From the NCBI RefSeq assembly GCF_003937945.1, contig NZ_RSEC01000061.1, positions 186,001 to 250,000 on the forward strand: 64,000 nucleotides of DNA, written 5' to 3'. Below, in pieces: positions 15,665 through 23,971 of the stretch. The DNA is from Amycolatopsis eburnea. Its GTDB lineage: Bacteria; Actinomycetota; Actinomycetes; Mycobacteriales; Pseudonocardiaceae. Made by a program: the position numbers and the translations under genes. The notes below the pieces were generated by a model. That model worked only from the letters and a program-made list of their open reading frames with translations. It was not told where the DNA came from and did no database searches. Position 1 is the stretch's first letter. Each line of letters opens with the position of its first letter.

Positions 15665-16498
15665 CTAAAGGAACTTGCGCAGCAGCGCGGTGACTTCCTC
15701 CGGGCGTTCCATCGACGGCAGGTGACCCGTGTCGGCCAGCTCGACCAGTTCCGCGTCCGGCAAGGACTCCGCCAGGTGCTCGGAAAGCTCGATCAGGCCG
15801 GGCGCGTCGGCCGTCCCGATCACCACCAGCGCCGGCGTCGTGATCTCGGCCAGCCGGTGGCGGGTGTCCGGGATCCGCTCCGTCCACTGTGGAGCCGTCC
15901 AGTCGTGCCGGTACACCTGCTCGCACATTTCCCGCACCAGCGCCAGCATCCCGGCCGGCAGCACCGACACGTCCCGGGACGGGCCGGCGACCAGGTACCG
16001 GATGTTGGCGTCCGCCATCGCCCGCACGTCCGCCGGGTCGACGTCGCCTTCGCGGGCGCGGTAGCGGGCGAGCCGCTCGGGCGGCATGATCTCGGCCGTG
16101 AGGCGGGCGATGTCGGCCTGCATGTGGTCCGGCCACTCGTGCCCGGTGAGGCCCGAGCCGAGCAGGGCGATCCGGGTGATCCGCTCCGGCGCGGCGAGGG
16201 CGGCGTCCAGCGCGCACGCCCCGCCCATGGACGCCCCGACCAGCGCGGCCCGCTCGATCCCCCGGGCATCGAGCAGGGCCAGCAGGTCCTCGTAGTGGGC
16301 GAACTCGCCGGGGCCGTCGGCGGTTTCGCCGAAGCCGCGGCGGTCGTAGCGGATCACCCGGTGCGTGGCGGCGAGCGCGGTGAACTGGGCGTCCCACATG
16401 CGGCGATCGCCGATCGCCGTGTGCAGCAGCACGACCGCGGGCCCCTCTCCCGCTTCGTCGTACCCGAACGCTGTCCCGCCTGCCTCGATGACCGCCAT
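15665..16498 (-). CDS. Alpha/beta fold hydrolase
   Basis: A 277-residue alpha/beta hydrolase. The oxyanion-hole region LLHTAIGDRRMW, the YDRRGFGET loop, the nucleophile elbow GASMGG (Ser90), the acid in IGTADAPG and the C-terminal DTGHLPSMERPEEV histidine complete the triad. It resembles 3-oxoadipate enol-lactonase and related esterases, but the substrate cannot be told. The ATG at 16498 was preferred to a TTG three codons upstream. It is convergent with the GDN-motif pair and divergent from the crotonase gene. Confidence 0.9.
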   Translation of the reverse strand: MAVIEAGGTAFGYDEAGEGPAVVLLHTAIGDRRMWDAQFTALAATHRVIRYDRRGFGETADGPGEFAHYEDLLALLDARGIERAALVGASMGGACALDAALAAPERITRIALLGSGLTGHEWPDHMQADIARLTAEIMPPERLARYRAREGDVDPADVRAMADANIRYLVAGPSRDVSVLPAGMLALVREMCEQVYRHDWTAPQWTERIPDTRHRLAEITTPALVVIGTADAPGLIELSEHLAESLPDAELVELADTGHLPSMERPEEVTALLRKFL

Positions 16499-16572
16499 GG
16501 ACCCCAAGCTAGCGACACGACCACGTCACACACCGCAGGTTTCGCTGAGGGCGAGAAGCTAGGGTGCGGTTC

Positions 16573-17352
16573 ATGACCGACGGATTCCAGCTGACGCGCG
16601 ACGGCGAGGTCGCGCGGCTGACCTTCACCCGGCCGGAGAAGATGAACGCCATCACCTACGGCATGTGGTCGGCGATCCCGGACGTGGTGGCCGAGGTGGA
16701 GGCCGACCCGGCGCTGAAGGTGCTGGTGATCGCGGGCGCGGGCAAGCACTTCTCGGCGGGCGCCGACATCAGCGAATTCGGCGAGCTGCGCACGACGGCG
16801 GAGGGCGCGGCGAGCTACGACAAGGCGGTCGAGGGCGCGGTCGCGGCGCTGACCTCGATGCGCAAGCCGTCGGTCGCGATCATCCAGGGCAACTGCATCG
16901 GCGGCGGCTGCCAGGTCTCGGTCGCCTGCGACTTCCGCTTCGCCGCGGAGGGTTCGCGGTTCGGCATCACCCCGGCGAAGCTCGGCATCGTCTACCACTT
17001 CGACTCGACGCGCCAGCTGGTGTCCCTGATCGGCCCCGCGCACGCCAAGTACTTCCTGCTTTCGGGTGAGCTGATCACCGCGGGCCGGGCCCGCGAAATC
17101 GGCCTGCTCAACGACGTCTTCCCGGCGGAATCGCTCGAATCCTCGACGGCGGAGTTCCTCGCGACGCTGTGCTCGCGGTCCCAGGCCTCGATCCGCGGGA
17201 TGAACCGCATCATCGAGAAGATCGTCGCCGGCCAGGAGACCTCGGACGCGGAAGTCGAGGAGATCCGCTCCGAAGCCCTGCACGGCGAGGACTACGCGGA
17301 GGGCGTCGCCGCGTTCCTCGAGCGCCGCCCGCCGCGCTTCACCTTCCGCTGA
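16573..17352 (+). CDS. Enoyl-CoA hydratase/isomerase (crotonase) family protein lacking the canonical glutamates
   Basis: A 259-residue crotonase-fold protein. The CoA-binding oxyanion segments are present (GKHFSAGADISEF and IQGNCIGGGCQVSVACD). The two glutamates of enoyl-CoA hydratase are not: the GGGCE position is Gln and the xPE position reads TPAKLGI. A classical hydratase reaction is therefore doubtful; isomerase, thioesterase or another crotonase chemistry is possible. The ATG at 16573 lies eight bases after AGGG; a GTG three codons upstream is the alternative. Confidence 0.88.
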   Translation: MTDGFQLTRDGEVARLTFTRPEKMNAITYGMWSAIPDVVAEVEADPALKVLVIAGAGKHFSAGADISEFGELRTTAEGAASYDKAVEGAVAALTSMRKPSVAIIQGNCIGGGCQVSVACDFRFAAEGSRFGITPAKLGIVYHFDSTRQLVSLIGPAHAKYFLLSGELITAGRAREIGLLNDVFPAESLESSTAEFLATLCSRSQASIRGMNRIIEKIVAGQETSDAEVEEIRSEALHGEDYAEGVAAFLERRPPRFTFR

Positions 17353-17377
17353 TTTCCCCGCGCCGAGCGGGAATCAG
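17349..17377. terminator. Bidirectional hairpin spanning two convergent stop codons
   Basis: CTGATTTCCCCGC and GCGGGAATCAG pair as an 11-bp stem with two bulged bases and a short loop. The stem contains the TGA of the crotonase gene on one arm and the stop of the convergent P-loop gene on the other. It is compact, but no T tract follows, so efficiency is uncertain. Confidence 0.5.
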
Positions 17378-17934
17378 GCGTCCAGGTACTCGCGGAAGTG
17401 CTCGGCGACGACGTCGGTGACGCCCGCCGGATCGAGCCTGCCGTCGATTTCGATGACCCGGATGCCGCGGGCCCGCGCCGAGCGGACCGCCTGCGCGGCC
17501 AGCATCCGGTCGCGCGTCAGCCGGCTCCGCTGCTCCGGGATCGTGGGCTCGTCCGGCCGGTGGCGCAGCTGGTGCTGGCGGAACAGCTCGGTCGGCACGA
17601 GCACCACCATCCGGCGCGGGGAATCCACCAGCGGGGCCACCAGTTCCGGGTGCAGGCCCCCGCCTTCGGCGACGATCGGACGTGGGGACTCCCACGCGCG
17701 CAGTTCGTCCAGTGCCCGCTGGAACCGCTGCTCGAACTCCGCCAGCACCGCGGTCAGCTGTTCGCCGGCCGGGGTGTCGCCGGGCGCGGTCGCGGGGCGC
17801 GCGCGGTCGTCGTGGTGGTAGGTGGTCAGCCCGTGGCGATCGGCCAGCAGGCGCGCGACCGTGGACTTCCCGGTCCATGGGGCGCCGCCGATCCACAGCG
17901 CCTTGCGCAGGGTCCCGAACGGATCCGAGGTCAT
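17374..17934 (-). CDS. P-loop nucleoside/nucleotide kinase-like AAA protein
   Basis: A 186-residue protein with Walker A GGAPWTGKST near the N-terminus (residues 16-25), a DRHGLTTYHHDD segment like the substrate site of small-molecule kinases, a Walker B-like strand (PIVAEGGGLHPE) and a lid rich in Arg (QRSRLTRDRM). The pattern fits the AAA_18/zeta-like small kinase group, so phosphorylation of a small molecule is the most likely role. The ATG at 17934 immediately precedes the conserved core. Confidence 0.75.
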   Translation of the reverse strand: MTSDPFGTLRKALWIGGAPWTGKSTVARLLADRHGLTTYHHDDRARPATAPGDTPAGEQLTAVLAEFEQRFQRALDELRAWESPRPIVAEGGGLHPELVAPLVDSPRRMVVLVPTELFRQHQLRHRPDEPTIPEQRSRLTRDRMLAAQAVRSARARGIRVIEIDGRLDPAGVTDVVAEHFREYLDA

Positions 17935-18008
17935 CGTTCGACTATTGCGGGACCGGCGGGCCGTGACCAGAGTTCCGGCGCCGGTTGAGCCGTTCAGCGC
18001 AGGGCCGG

Positions 18009-18785
18009 TCACCGCCCGTCGTCGTCGACGACGAGCACGGTCGAGCCGTCGGCGAAATCGGGTGGCCCGCCCAGCTTGAAGTGGAACCGCGAGCCCGGCC
18101 GGACGGCGGCGATCACCTGCGTTTCGGCGGTGTCGAGGACGATGATCGAGTGCTCGGCCGTGATCGGTTCCGGCCGCAGCACCTCCGGCACGACCGGGAT
18201 CGGCAGCGTGCCGCTGACCGAGCCGCTGCCGTCGTCCTCGTCGCCGGCAACCGGTTCGAACGGCGGTGGCGGGACGAGCTGCGGCCGTCGCCGCCACCAG
18301 AGCCCGGCGAGCAGGCCGGTCAGCAGGCCACCGGAGCCGCTGACGGCCGACGCCAGCCCGACGCCGACCCCGGACGGCGCTTCGGCCACCACGGGGGCGG
18401 GCGCCGGGGGAGGAGCGGCCGGCAGCGGACCGAACCGCACGGCGGGGTCCTGGGCGTCGTCGGGCAGCTGGAGTACCTGGCCGGGCTCGATCCGCGTGGC
18501 GTCGGTGAACGGCGTGCCGTCGGGCCGGGGTCTGCCCTGGTTGAGCCGGAAGATCTCCGGGAAGCGGTTCCCGTCGCCGAGCGCGCGTTCGGCGATCTTG
18601 AACAGCGTGATGTCGTCCGGGTTGTCGGCGTGCGGCACGATGAAGTACTTGACCGACGGCGGGGGCGGCTCGGTCTGCGCGAGCGCCGGACCCCCGGCGA
18701 GCACGGCGAAGAGGACGCCGGCGGCGCCGGCTTGCCCGGCCCGCCCGAGGACGCGGCGCACCGCGGAAGCCCGGTTTTCGGCCAT
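18009..18785 (-). CDS. Secreted/membrane-anchored LysM-like protein
   Basis: A 258-residue protein with a signal peptide or anchor (AAGVLFAVLAGGPALAQ), then a LysM-like domain (KYFIVPHADNPDDITLFKIAERALGDGNRFPEI, with the IEPGQVLQLP ending) suited to peptidoglycan binding. It continues with a Pro/Ala-rich linker, a second hydrophobic helix (LASAVSGSGGLLTGLLAGLWW) and a C-terminal beta-rich region. The arrangement resembles the LysM proteins of actinobacterial cell-envelope loci. The ATG at 18785 is eight bases after GGAGAGG; a GTG nine bases upstream is less well placed. Confidence 0.75.
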   Translation of the reverse strand: MAENRASAVRRVLGRAGQAGAAGVLFAVLAGGPALAQTEPPPPSVKYFIVPHADNPDDITLFKIAERALGDGNRFPEIFRLNQGRPRPDGTPFTDATRIEPGQVLQLPDDAQDPAVRFGPLPAAPPPAPAPVVAEAPSGVGVGLASAVSGSGGLLTGLLAGLWWRRRPQLVPPPPFEPVAGDEDDGSGSVSGTLPIPVVPEVLRPEPITAEHSIIVLDTAETQVIAAVRPGSRFHFKLGGPPDFADGSTVLVVDDDGR

Positions 18786-18859
18786 GGTCGGCACCTCTCC
18801 CCGGCGACCCCGGCGGGTTCCGGTGTTGCCCCCTTACACGGGGCCGGTGCGGCCGCGGT

Positions 18860-19639
18860 TCAGATCTCGTCCCAGGGAACGGTTTCGTAGGCCTTCGCGA
18901 GCAATTCCACGGCGCGGTCCGCGGGCGGCAGGACCAGGTCGTCCACGGCGGCGACCGGACGGCCGGGAGTTTCGGAGTTCGTCACGAACACGGCGTCGAA
19001 GTCGCGGAGGTCGGCGGGCCGGACTTCGCGCGTCTCCTGCGGCACGCCTAGCCGTCGCAAGGCTTCTTTCTGCAGCAGCATCGTGATCCCGGGCAGCACC
19101 GCGGCTTCCGGCCACACGACCGTGTCGCCGTCGAGGAATCCGGTGTTCCAGATCGACGCTTCGCTGATCCGCCCGGCGTGGTCGACGAACAGCGCGTCGT
19201 CGAACCCGGCCAGCGCGGCCTGGCGGGAGTGGTGGATCAGCCCGAACGTGCCCAGGTGCTTCACCTGCGGCAGATCGCGCTCGTAGCGCACCGTCCGCAG
19301 CCGCAACGGCGTCGGGTCGGGCGGGTGCGGCGGGAGCGTCCGGACGAGGATCTCCGGGTGCATCGGCTCGGCGAGCGAGCGCGTGAGGACCAGGACCCGC
19401 ACCGAAAGGGCCGGCTCGCCCGCGATCGCCTGCCGGACGTACGACCGCACCAGGCCGGCGTCGAGGTCGGTGCCGAACAGCAGCCGGGTACTGGCTGCGA
19501 GCCGTTCGAGGTGGAGCGCGAGCCCGCGGACCCGCCCGTCCCGGACCTGCATCGCGGTGAAGTGGCCGTAGGAGACCATTCCCGCGATCGCGGCGTCCGG
19601 GCCGAGCGGATCCCCGTTCAGCTCGTAGCGGGGCGGCAC
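18860..19639 (-). CDS. Class IV aminotransferase (BCAT/ADC lyase-like)
   Basis: A 259-residue fold type IV PLP enzyme. Visible elements are the N-terminal FTAMQVRDGRVRGLALHLERL, the likely Schiff-base lysine in QVKHLGTFGLIHHSR, and the cofactor motif ISEASIWNTGFLDGD followed by VLPGITMLLQ. These enzymes include branched-chain and D-amino-acid aminotransferases and 4-amino-4-deoxychorismate lyase; the exact reaction cannot be decided. The GTG start uses the last base of the upstream cyclophilin stop (TAGTG), so translation is coupled to that gene. Confidence 0.85.
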   Translation of the reverse strand: MPPRYELNGDPLGPDAAIAGMVSYGHFTAMQVRDGRVRGLALHLERLAASTRLLFGTDLDAGLVRSYVRQAIAGEPALSVRVLVLTRSLAEPMHPEILVRTLPPHPPDPTPLRLRTVRYERDLPQVKHLGTFGLIHHSRQAALAGFDDALFVDHAGRISEASIWNTGFLDGDTVVWPEAAVLPGITMLLQKEALRRLGVPQETREVRPADLRDFDAVFVTNSETPGRPVAAVDDLVLPPADRAVELLAKAYETVPWDEI

Positions 19640-20514
19640 TACTGGACGGTGACGCCCGTGAACTTGACCTGCTTGGTCGGCGCCCCGGTGCCGTCCTGCG
19701 GGTTCGGGTTGGCGATGCCCGCCTTGGCGACCGCGTCGAGCACCTTCAGGCCCTCGTCGCTGATGCTGCCGAACACCGAGTAGTCCGCCGGGAGGCCCTC
19801 GGCGTTGCCGTAGACCATGAAGAACTGGCTGCCGCCGGAGTTCGGGGCGGACGTCTTCGCCATGGCGAGGATGCCGCGGCCGTACTTGATCTCCGGGAAC
19901 GCCTCGTCCGGCATCGTGTAGCCGGGGCCGCCCTGGCCGTCGGTCGTCGGGTCACCGGTGGCCGACGGGTCACCGCACTGCAGCATCTGCAGGCCTTCGG
20001 TGCCGAGCCGGTGGCACATGGTGTCGTTGTAGAAGTTCTGCTTCGCGAGGCTGATGAAGCTCTGCACCGCGCAGGGCGCGAGCGACCGGTCGAGCGTCAG
20101 CGGGATGTCGCCCGCGGTGCTCTTCAGCGTCACGTTCACCGTGCCGGTCGACGGGACGTTCTTGCCGTCCGGCGGGTTCACCTTCTTCGGCGCCTTGCTG
20201 CCCGTCGTGTCGGCCTTGAAGTCGCACGTCGTCGGGTTCGGCAGCGCCGTGGCCCGCTTCGGCAGCGCGGTGCGCTGCGTCGGGATCTGGACTTCGGTCG
20301 GCGGCGGGGTGGCCGACGACGACGCGGCCGCGTCGGTGCTGTCCCCGCCGTTGGCGCTGACGATCCACACCACCACGCCCGCGACGACGAGGACCGCCAC
20401 GCCGACGACACCGGCGCCGATCCTCCGGCGTCGCTTCTGCTGCTCCAATCGGCGCTCGAGCTGCCTCTCGAGCTTGCGCTTCGCAGCTTCGCGGCGCTGC
20501 TGGTTGGTCGCCAC
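19639..20514 (-). CDS. Membrane-anchored cyclophilin-type peptidyl-prolyl isomerase
   Basis: A 291-residue protein with a basic cytosolic N-terminus (RREAAKRKLERQLERRLEQQ), one membrane helix (IGAGVVGVAVLVVAGVVVWIV), a Ser/Thr/Pro linker, and an extracytoplasmic cyclophilin domain (FYNDTMCHRL, GRGILAMAKTSAPNSGGSQFFMVYG, YSVFGSI). It should catalyse prolyl isomerisation of exported proteins. It corresponds to M. tuberculosis ppiB, which lies next to relA there; here about 10 kb of other genes separate them. It is divergent from an MBL-fold gene, as in mycobacteria. Confidence 0.92.
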   Translation of the reverse strand: MATNQQRREAAKRKLERQLERRLEQQKRRRRIGAGVVGVAVLVVAGVVVWIVSANGGDSTDAAASSSATPPPTEVQIPTQRTALPKRATALPNPTTCDFKADTTGSKAPKKVNPPDGKNVPSTGTVNVTLKSTAGDIPLTLDRSLAPCAVQSFISLAKQNFYNDTMCHRLGTEGLQMLQCGDPSATGDPTTDGQGGPGYTMPDEAFPEIKYGRGILAMAKTSAPNSGGSQFFMVYGNAEGLPADYSVFGSISDEGLKVLDAVAKAGIANPNPQDGTGAPTKQVKFTGVTVQ

Positions 20515-20661
20515 CCCGTACCCTCCAGGTTTCCGCTCGTGTCACACGTCTGAGGTAGCGGCAGTGTATGGGCACAGCCTGTGAGGACCATGTACAGGGC
20601 CCGCTAGTCTCAACCCGATCGTGATCGGCGCCATCCGGCGCAGATGTCCGGGAGGCGTTCG

Positions 20662-21228
20662 GTGCTCGTCGTCGGGTTCGGCAGCGGCCCGCTGCAGGCC
20701 AACTGCTACCTGCTGGCGGAGGCCGCCGGCGGGCCGTGCGTGGTCGTGGACCCGGGGCAGGAGGTGGCCGCGCCGCTGGCCGCCGCGCTGGCCGAACACC
20801 GGCTGGTCCCGGCGGCGCTGGTGGCCACCCACGGGCACCCCGACCACGTCGCTTCGGCCGCTTCGCTGTCGGCCGAGCACGGCGTCCCGCTGCACCTGCA
20901 CCCGGCTGACGCCCCGCTCCACGACGGGCCCAGCCTCCCGCTGGAGACCGGGACCTTCGCCGGGCTGGACATCGACGTCCGGCCCGCGCCGGGGCACACC
21001 CCGGGTTCGGTGGTGCTCGTACTGGAGACGGCGGAAGGCGGCAGGCTCGCGCTGACCGGCGACACGCTGTTCGCCGGGTCGGTGGGCCGCGGCGACGTGG
21101 CGGGCGCGGTGCGGGAGCTGCTGGCGGGCCTGCCGGACGACACGGTGGCGCTGCCGGGCCACGGCCCGGCGACGACGATCGGCCGGGAACGCGTGGGCAA
21201 CCCGTTCCTCGCCGGGACGGGGGCGTGA
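20662..21228 (+). CDS. MBL-fold metallo-hydrolase (glyoxalase II-like)
   Basis: A 188-residue metallo-beta-lactamase-fold hydrolase with the metal motif THGHPDHVAS, a second metal histidine in PGHTPGSVVLVLE, the aspartate in LTGDTLFAGSVGRGD and the final LPGHGPATTIGRE. All ligands for a dinuclear centre are present. It matches the gene next to ppiB and rel in other actinobacteria (M. tuberculosis Rv2581c). The GTG at 20662 is six bases after GGGAGG; the upstream ATG at 20644 has no site. Confidence 0.88.
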   Translation: MLVVGFGSGPLQANCYLLAEAAGGPCVVVDPGQEVAAPLAAALAEHRLVPAALVATHGHPDHVASAASLSAEHGVPLHLHPADAPLHDGPSLPLETGTFAGLDIDVRPAPGHTPGSVVLVLETAEGGRLALTGDTLFAGSVGRGDVAGAVRELLAGLPDDTVALPGHGPATTIGRERVGNPFLAGTGA

Positions 21229-21230
21229 GC

Positions 21231-21872
21231 ATGGCCGACGAGCCGACCGAGCGGGTCGCGCTGTTCGAGGAGGACCCGCGCGGGCGCCGCCGCCGGGGGA
21301 TCTCGGGCCTGATCGGCGTGGTCATCGTGGCCGCGGCGTTCGGCGGGGTCGCCGGGCTGATCGGCGGCACGGTGACCGGGCTGGTCGTCGCGCTCGTGAT
21401 CGCGCTGCCCCTGCTGTACGTGATGGCGGTCAGCATCCGGCGCCGCGTCTGGCTGGAGGGCTCGACGCTGCTCGTGCGCACCTGGGGCCTGCGCCGGGTC
21501 GATCTGGTCACCGCGACCCGGCTCGACCTCGTCGTCGGCGACGTCCGGGGCAGCCGCACGGTCAGCCTGCTGGTCAACGCCGGGCAGCGCGGCAAGGTCG
21601 CGAAGGTCGACCTCGCGGTGTTCTCCGGGACCGGCGGCCGCGAGCTGGGCATCCTGCAGCTGCGGAAGCTGGCGAACGCGCTGATGAACAACACCGAGGC
21701 GAACGGCCTCGTCTTCGGGGAGCTGCTGGTCGCCGAGCTGAAGGCGGAAGCGCGCGGCGCCGGTGTGGCGGAACGCCCGCTCTACCGGCTGGCGTCGGTG
21801 GCGCCGTCGGGGAAGTACGTGCAGCGCTTCACGATGGAAGCGGTCAGCCGGTTCGTGGCGACTCTCGGCTGA
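21231..21872 (+). CDS. Putative membrane protein
   Basis: A 213-residue protein of unknown function with two adjacent membrane helices (GLIGVVIVAAAFGGVAGLIGG, VTGLVVALVIALPLLYVMAV) followed by a PH-like, beta-rich cytosolic part (RRRVWLEGSTLLVRTWGLRRVDL) and a helical end. It follows the MBL gene directly; a GTG at 21225 would overlap that gene by four bases but has poor ribosome-site spacing, so the ATG at 21231 was preferred. Confidence 0.75.
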   Translation: MADEPTERVALFEEDPRGRRRRGISGLIGVVIVAAAFGGVAGLIGGTVTGLVVALVIALPLLYVMAVSIRRRVWLEGSTLLVRTWGLRRVDLVTATRLDLVVGDVRGSRTVSLLVNAGQRGKVAKVDLAVFSGTGGRELGILQLRKLANALMNNTEANGLVFGELLVAELKAEARGAGVAERPLYRLASVAPSGKYVQRFTMEAVSRFVATLG

Positions 21873-22083
21873 CGTCCGCCTCGCGCAGCTGCTCGAGCTG
21901 GTAGACCAGCTCCGGCACCTCCTGCGCGATGTACGCGGTGAGGCGCTCGACGTGGTGCAGCGTGGCCCGGACGTCCTCCAGGGCGGCCGCGATGCGCGGG
22001 AGCGACTCCACGGCCTGGACGGTGGCGGTGACCACCCGCAGCGTGCCGCGGACCAGGAACCGTGGGCCGGCGAGCAGGAGCAT
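21844..22083 (-). CDS. Small helical protein of unknown function
   Basis: A 79-residue protein, mostly amphipathic helix (VESLPRIAAALEDVRATLHHVERLTAYIAQEVPELVYQLEQLREAD) after a hydrophobic N-terminus (MLLLAGPRFLVRGTLRVV). Its 3' end overlaps the convergent membrane-protein gene by 29 bases. Coding potential is supported by the regular heptad-like pattern; no domain is recognised. Confidence 0.55.
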   Translation of the reverse strand: MLLLAGPRFLVRGTLRVVTATVQAVESLPRIAAALEDVRATLHHVERLTAYIAQEVPELVYQLEQLREADVSRESPRTG

Positions 22084-22136
22084 GCCGCCTTCCTACCGCG
22101 TTCTCGCTGGTCCGGCGCGGCCGGGGTGCTCCGGTG

Positions 22137-23900
22137 TTACGGGTGGGACGGAACGGCCTTCGTGGTGCTGCTGAGGTACGCCGCCGGCTCGCGGGAGGCG
22201 ATCAGCGCGGCCAGGACCGTCGTCACCGGGACGGCCGCGACGATGCCGACGCTGCCCGCGAGCGTGCGGATGATCTCCTGCGCGATTTCTTCGCTGCCGA
22301 GCAGCGCGCCCAGGCCGACCCCGGAGATCGACGAGTACAGCAGCACCGGCAGCGCGGCCCCGGCGTAGGCCATCACGAGCGTGTTGACCGCGGAGCCGAC
22401 GTGGTCGCGGCCGATCCGCAGGCCGGAGCGGTACAGCTCCTGCCAGGTCAGGTCCGGGTTGGCGCGGCGCAGCTCCCAGACGGCGCTGGTCTGGGTGACG
22501 GTGACGTCGTCGAGGACGCCGAGCGCGCCGATCACGACCCCGGCGAGCAGCAGCCCGCGCGCGTCGATGCCGTGGCCGAGCGAGCCGATGAGCGTCGAGG
22601 TGCTGTCGTCGAGGCCGGTGAGCGAGGCCGCGGCGGAGAAGATCGCGGAGAGGACCCCGATGAGCGCGAGGCTGACGAGCGTCCCGAGCACGGCGGCGGA
22701 CGTTCTCGCCGACAGCCCGTGGGTCAGGTAGAGCGCGATGAACATGATCGCGCCCGCCCCGGCGATCGCCACGACCAGCGGGTTCTCCCCGGCGAGGATG
22801 GCGGGGAGGATGAACAGCGCGATGACGACGAAGGACAGCCCGAGCGCGACCAGCGCGGCGACCCCCTGCCACCGGCCGAGCACGAGCACCGCGATGGCGA
22901 ACAGCGCGGCCAGCACGAGCAGTGGCGTCCCGCGCTGAAAGTCGACCAGCTGGAAACTGGCGGGATCGGCGGCGTTCCCGCCGTTGTAGGCGAGCACGAC
23001 GGCGTCCCCGGCGGTGAACCGCGGGGTGCTGGGCTCGATCGGGACGGTCAGCTTGAGCTGCTTCCCGTTCGCGGGCCCGTCGGTCATGGTGAGGTCGACG
23101 GTCAGGCACGGCTTCGCGTTCGGGTCGGCCTGGTCGCCGACCTGCACCTGGCCCTGCGCGAGGCAGGGGCCGGTGCTGGTGGCGGTGATGTTCGCGTGCA
23201 CCGGCGTGCCTTGGGGGACGACGCTGGTCGGGGAGGCCTTGCCCCAGGGGTAGAGCACGATCATGCCGACGACGGTGGCCAGGGCGAGCGGCGCGAGGAG
23301 CCAGATCAGGAGGAGCTTGACCCGGCGGGACGCGGGGGCGGCGGGGCCGTGGCCATGTCCGTGCCCGTGCCCGTGGCCGGTTTCGGCCGCGGGGGTGGTT
23401 TCCGCCGGAGTGCGCGGCCTGCTGCCACGCGGGACTCGCTGGGGCCCGGTGTCGCCTCGGCGAGCGGCGCGCTGGGGGCCGGTGTCGCCTCGGTGGGGCG
23501 GTTCGGCGTCGCCCGGGGGGACTCGCTGGGGGCCGGTGTCGCTGCGACGAGGAGCTGCGGTGTCGGCTCGGCGGCCGGTGCGGGAGGCGGCGGTGTCCCC
23601 GCGGCGGGATGCCCCCGTGTCGGCTTGGTCGGCGGCCGGAACCCGCTGCGGGCCGGTGTCGGCGCGGCGACCGGTTCGAGGGGCCGCGGTCTCGGCCGGG
23701 ATCCGGTGCGAGCCGGTCTCGGCGGGCGCGCGCCGCGGGCCGGTGTCCGTCCGGCGGCGTGCTCCCTCGGGCGTGCGGCGGGCCGGTTTCCCGGGCGTTC
23801 CCGGCGTTCCGGACGTCCCGGGCCCCGGCGAAGGGGACAGCTCGTCCGTCACCCGGCGAATCGGTCCGGTGTCGTCGTCGGCGAGGTCGGGGCGGTCCAC
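22137..23900 (-). CDS. YibE/F family membrane protein with repetitive disordered N-terminus
   Basis: A 587-residue protein. Residues about 25-180 are low-complexity, made of degenerate repeats around RRGDTGPQRVP and RRADTAAP, then a run of His-Gly pairs (HGHGHGHGHGHG). The C-terminal 400 residues are the YibE/F domain: one helix (LLLIWLLAPLALATVVGMIVL), an extracytoplasmic domain (LTVPIEPSTPRFTAGDAVVLAY) and about seven helices including RGLLLAGVVIGALGVLDDVTVTQ and HVGSAVNTLVMAYAGAALP. The family is a putative transporter of unknown substrate. The GTG at 23900 is seven bases after AGGA. Confidence 0.85.
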   Translation of the reverse strand: MDRPDLADDDTGPIRRVTDELSPSPGPGTSGTPGTPGKPARRTPEGARRRTDTGPRRAPAETGSHRIPAETAAPRTGRRADTGPQRVPAADQADTGASRRGDTAASRTGRRADTAAPRRSDTGPQRVPPGDAEPPHRGDTGPQRAARRGDTGPQRVPRGSRPRTPAETTPAAETGHGHGHGHGHGPAAPASRRVKLLLIWLLAPLALATVVGMIVLYPWGKASPTSVVPQGTPVHANITATSTGPCLAQGQVQVGDQADPNAKPCLTVDLTMTDGPANGKQLKLTVPIEPSTPRFTAGDAVVLAYNGGNAADPASFQLVDFQRGTPLLVLAALFAIAVLVLGRWQGVAALVALGLSFVVIALFILPAILAGENPLVVAIAGAGAIMFIALYLTHGLSARTSAAVLGTLVSLALIGVLSAIFSAAASLTGLDDSTSTLIGSLGHGIDARGLLLAGVVIGALGVLDDVTVTQTSAVWELRRANPDLTWQELYRSGLRIGRDHVGSAVNTLVMAYAGAALPVLLYSSISGVGLGALLGSEEIAQEIIRTLAGSVGIVAAVPVTTVLAALIASREPAAYLSSTTKAVPSHP

Positions 23901-23971
23901 CCGCACATCCTGACAGCGGGATCCCGGCGCCCGCGCCAGGGGCCGCCGACGGACCGGTTCGTCCGGTTGGC

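Noticed and set aside
23340..23880. Regular repeats that might be a CRISPR or tandem DNA array
   Set aside because: The repeats are in frame and encode degenerate protein repeats of the YibE/F N-terminus; there are no conserved spacers or cas genes.
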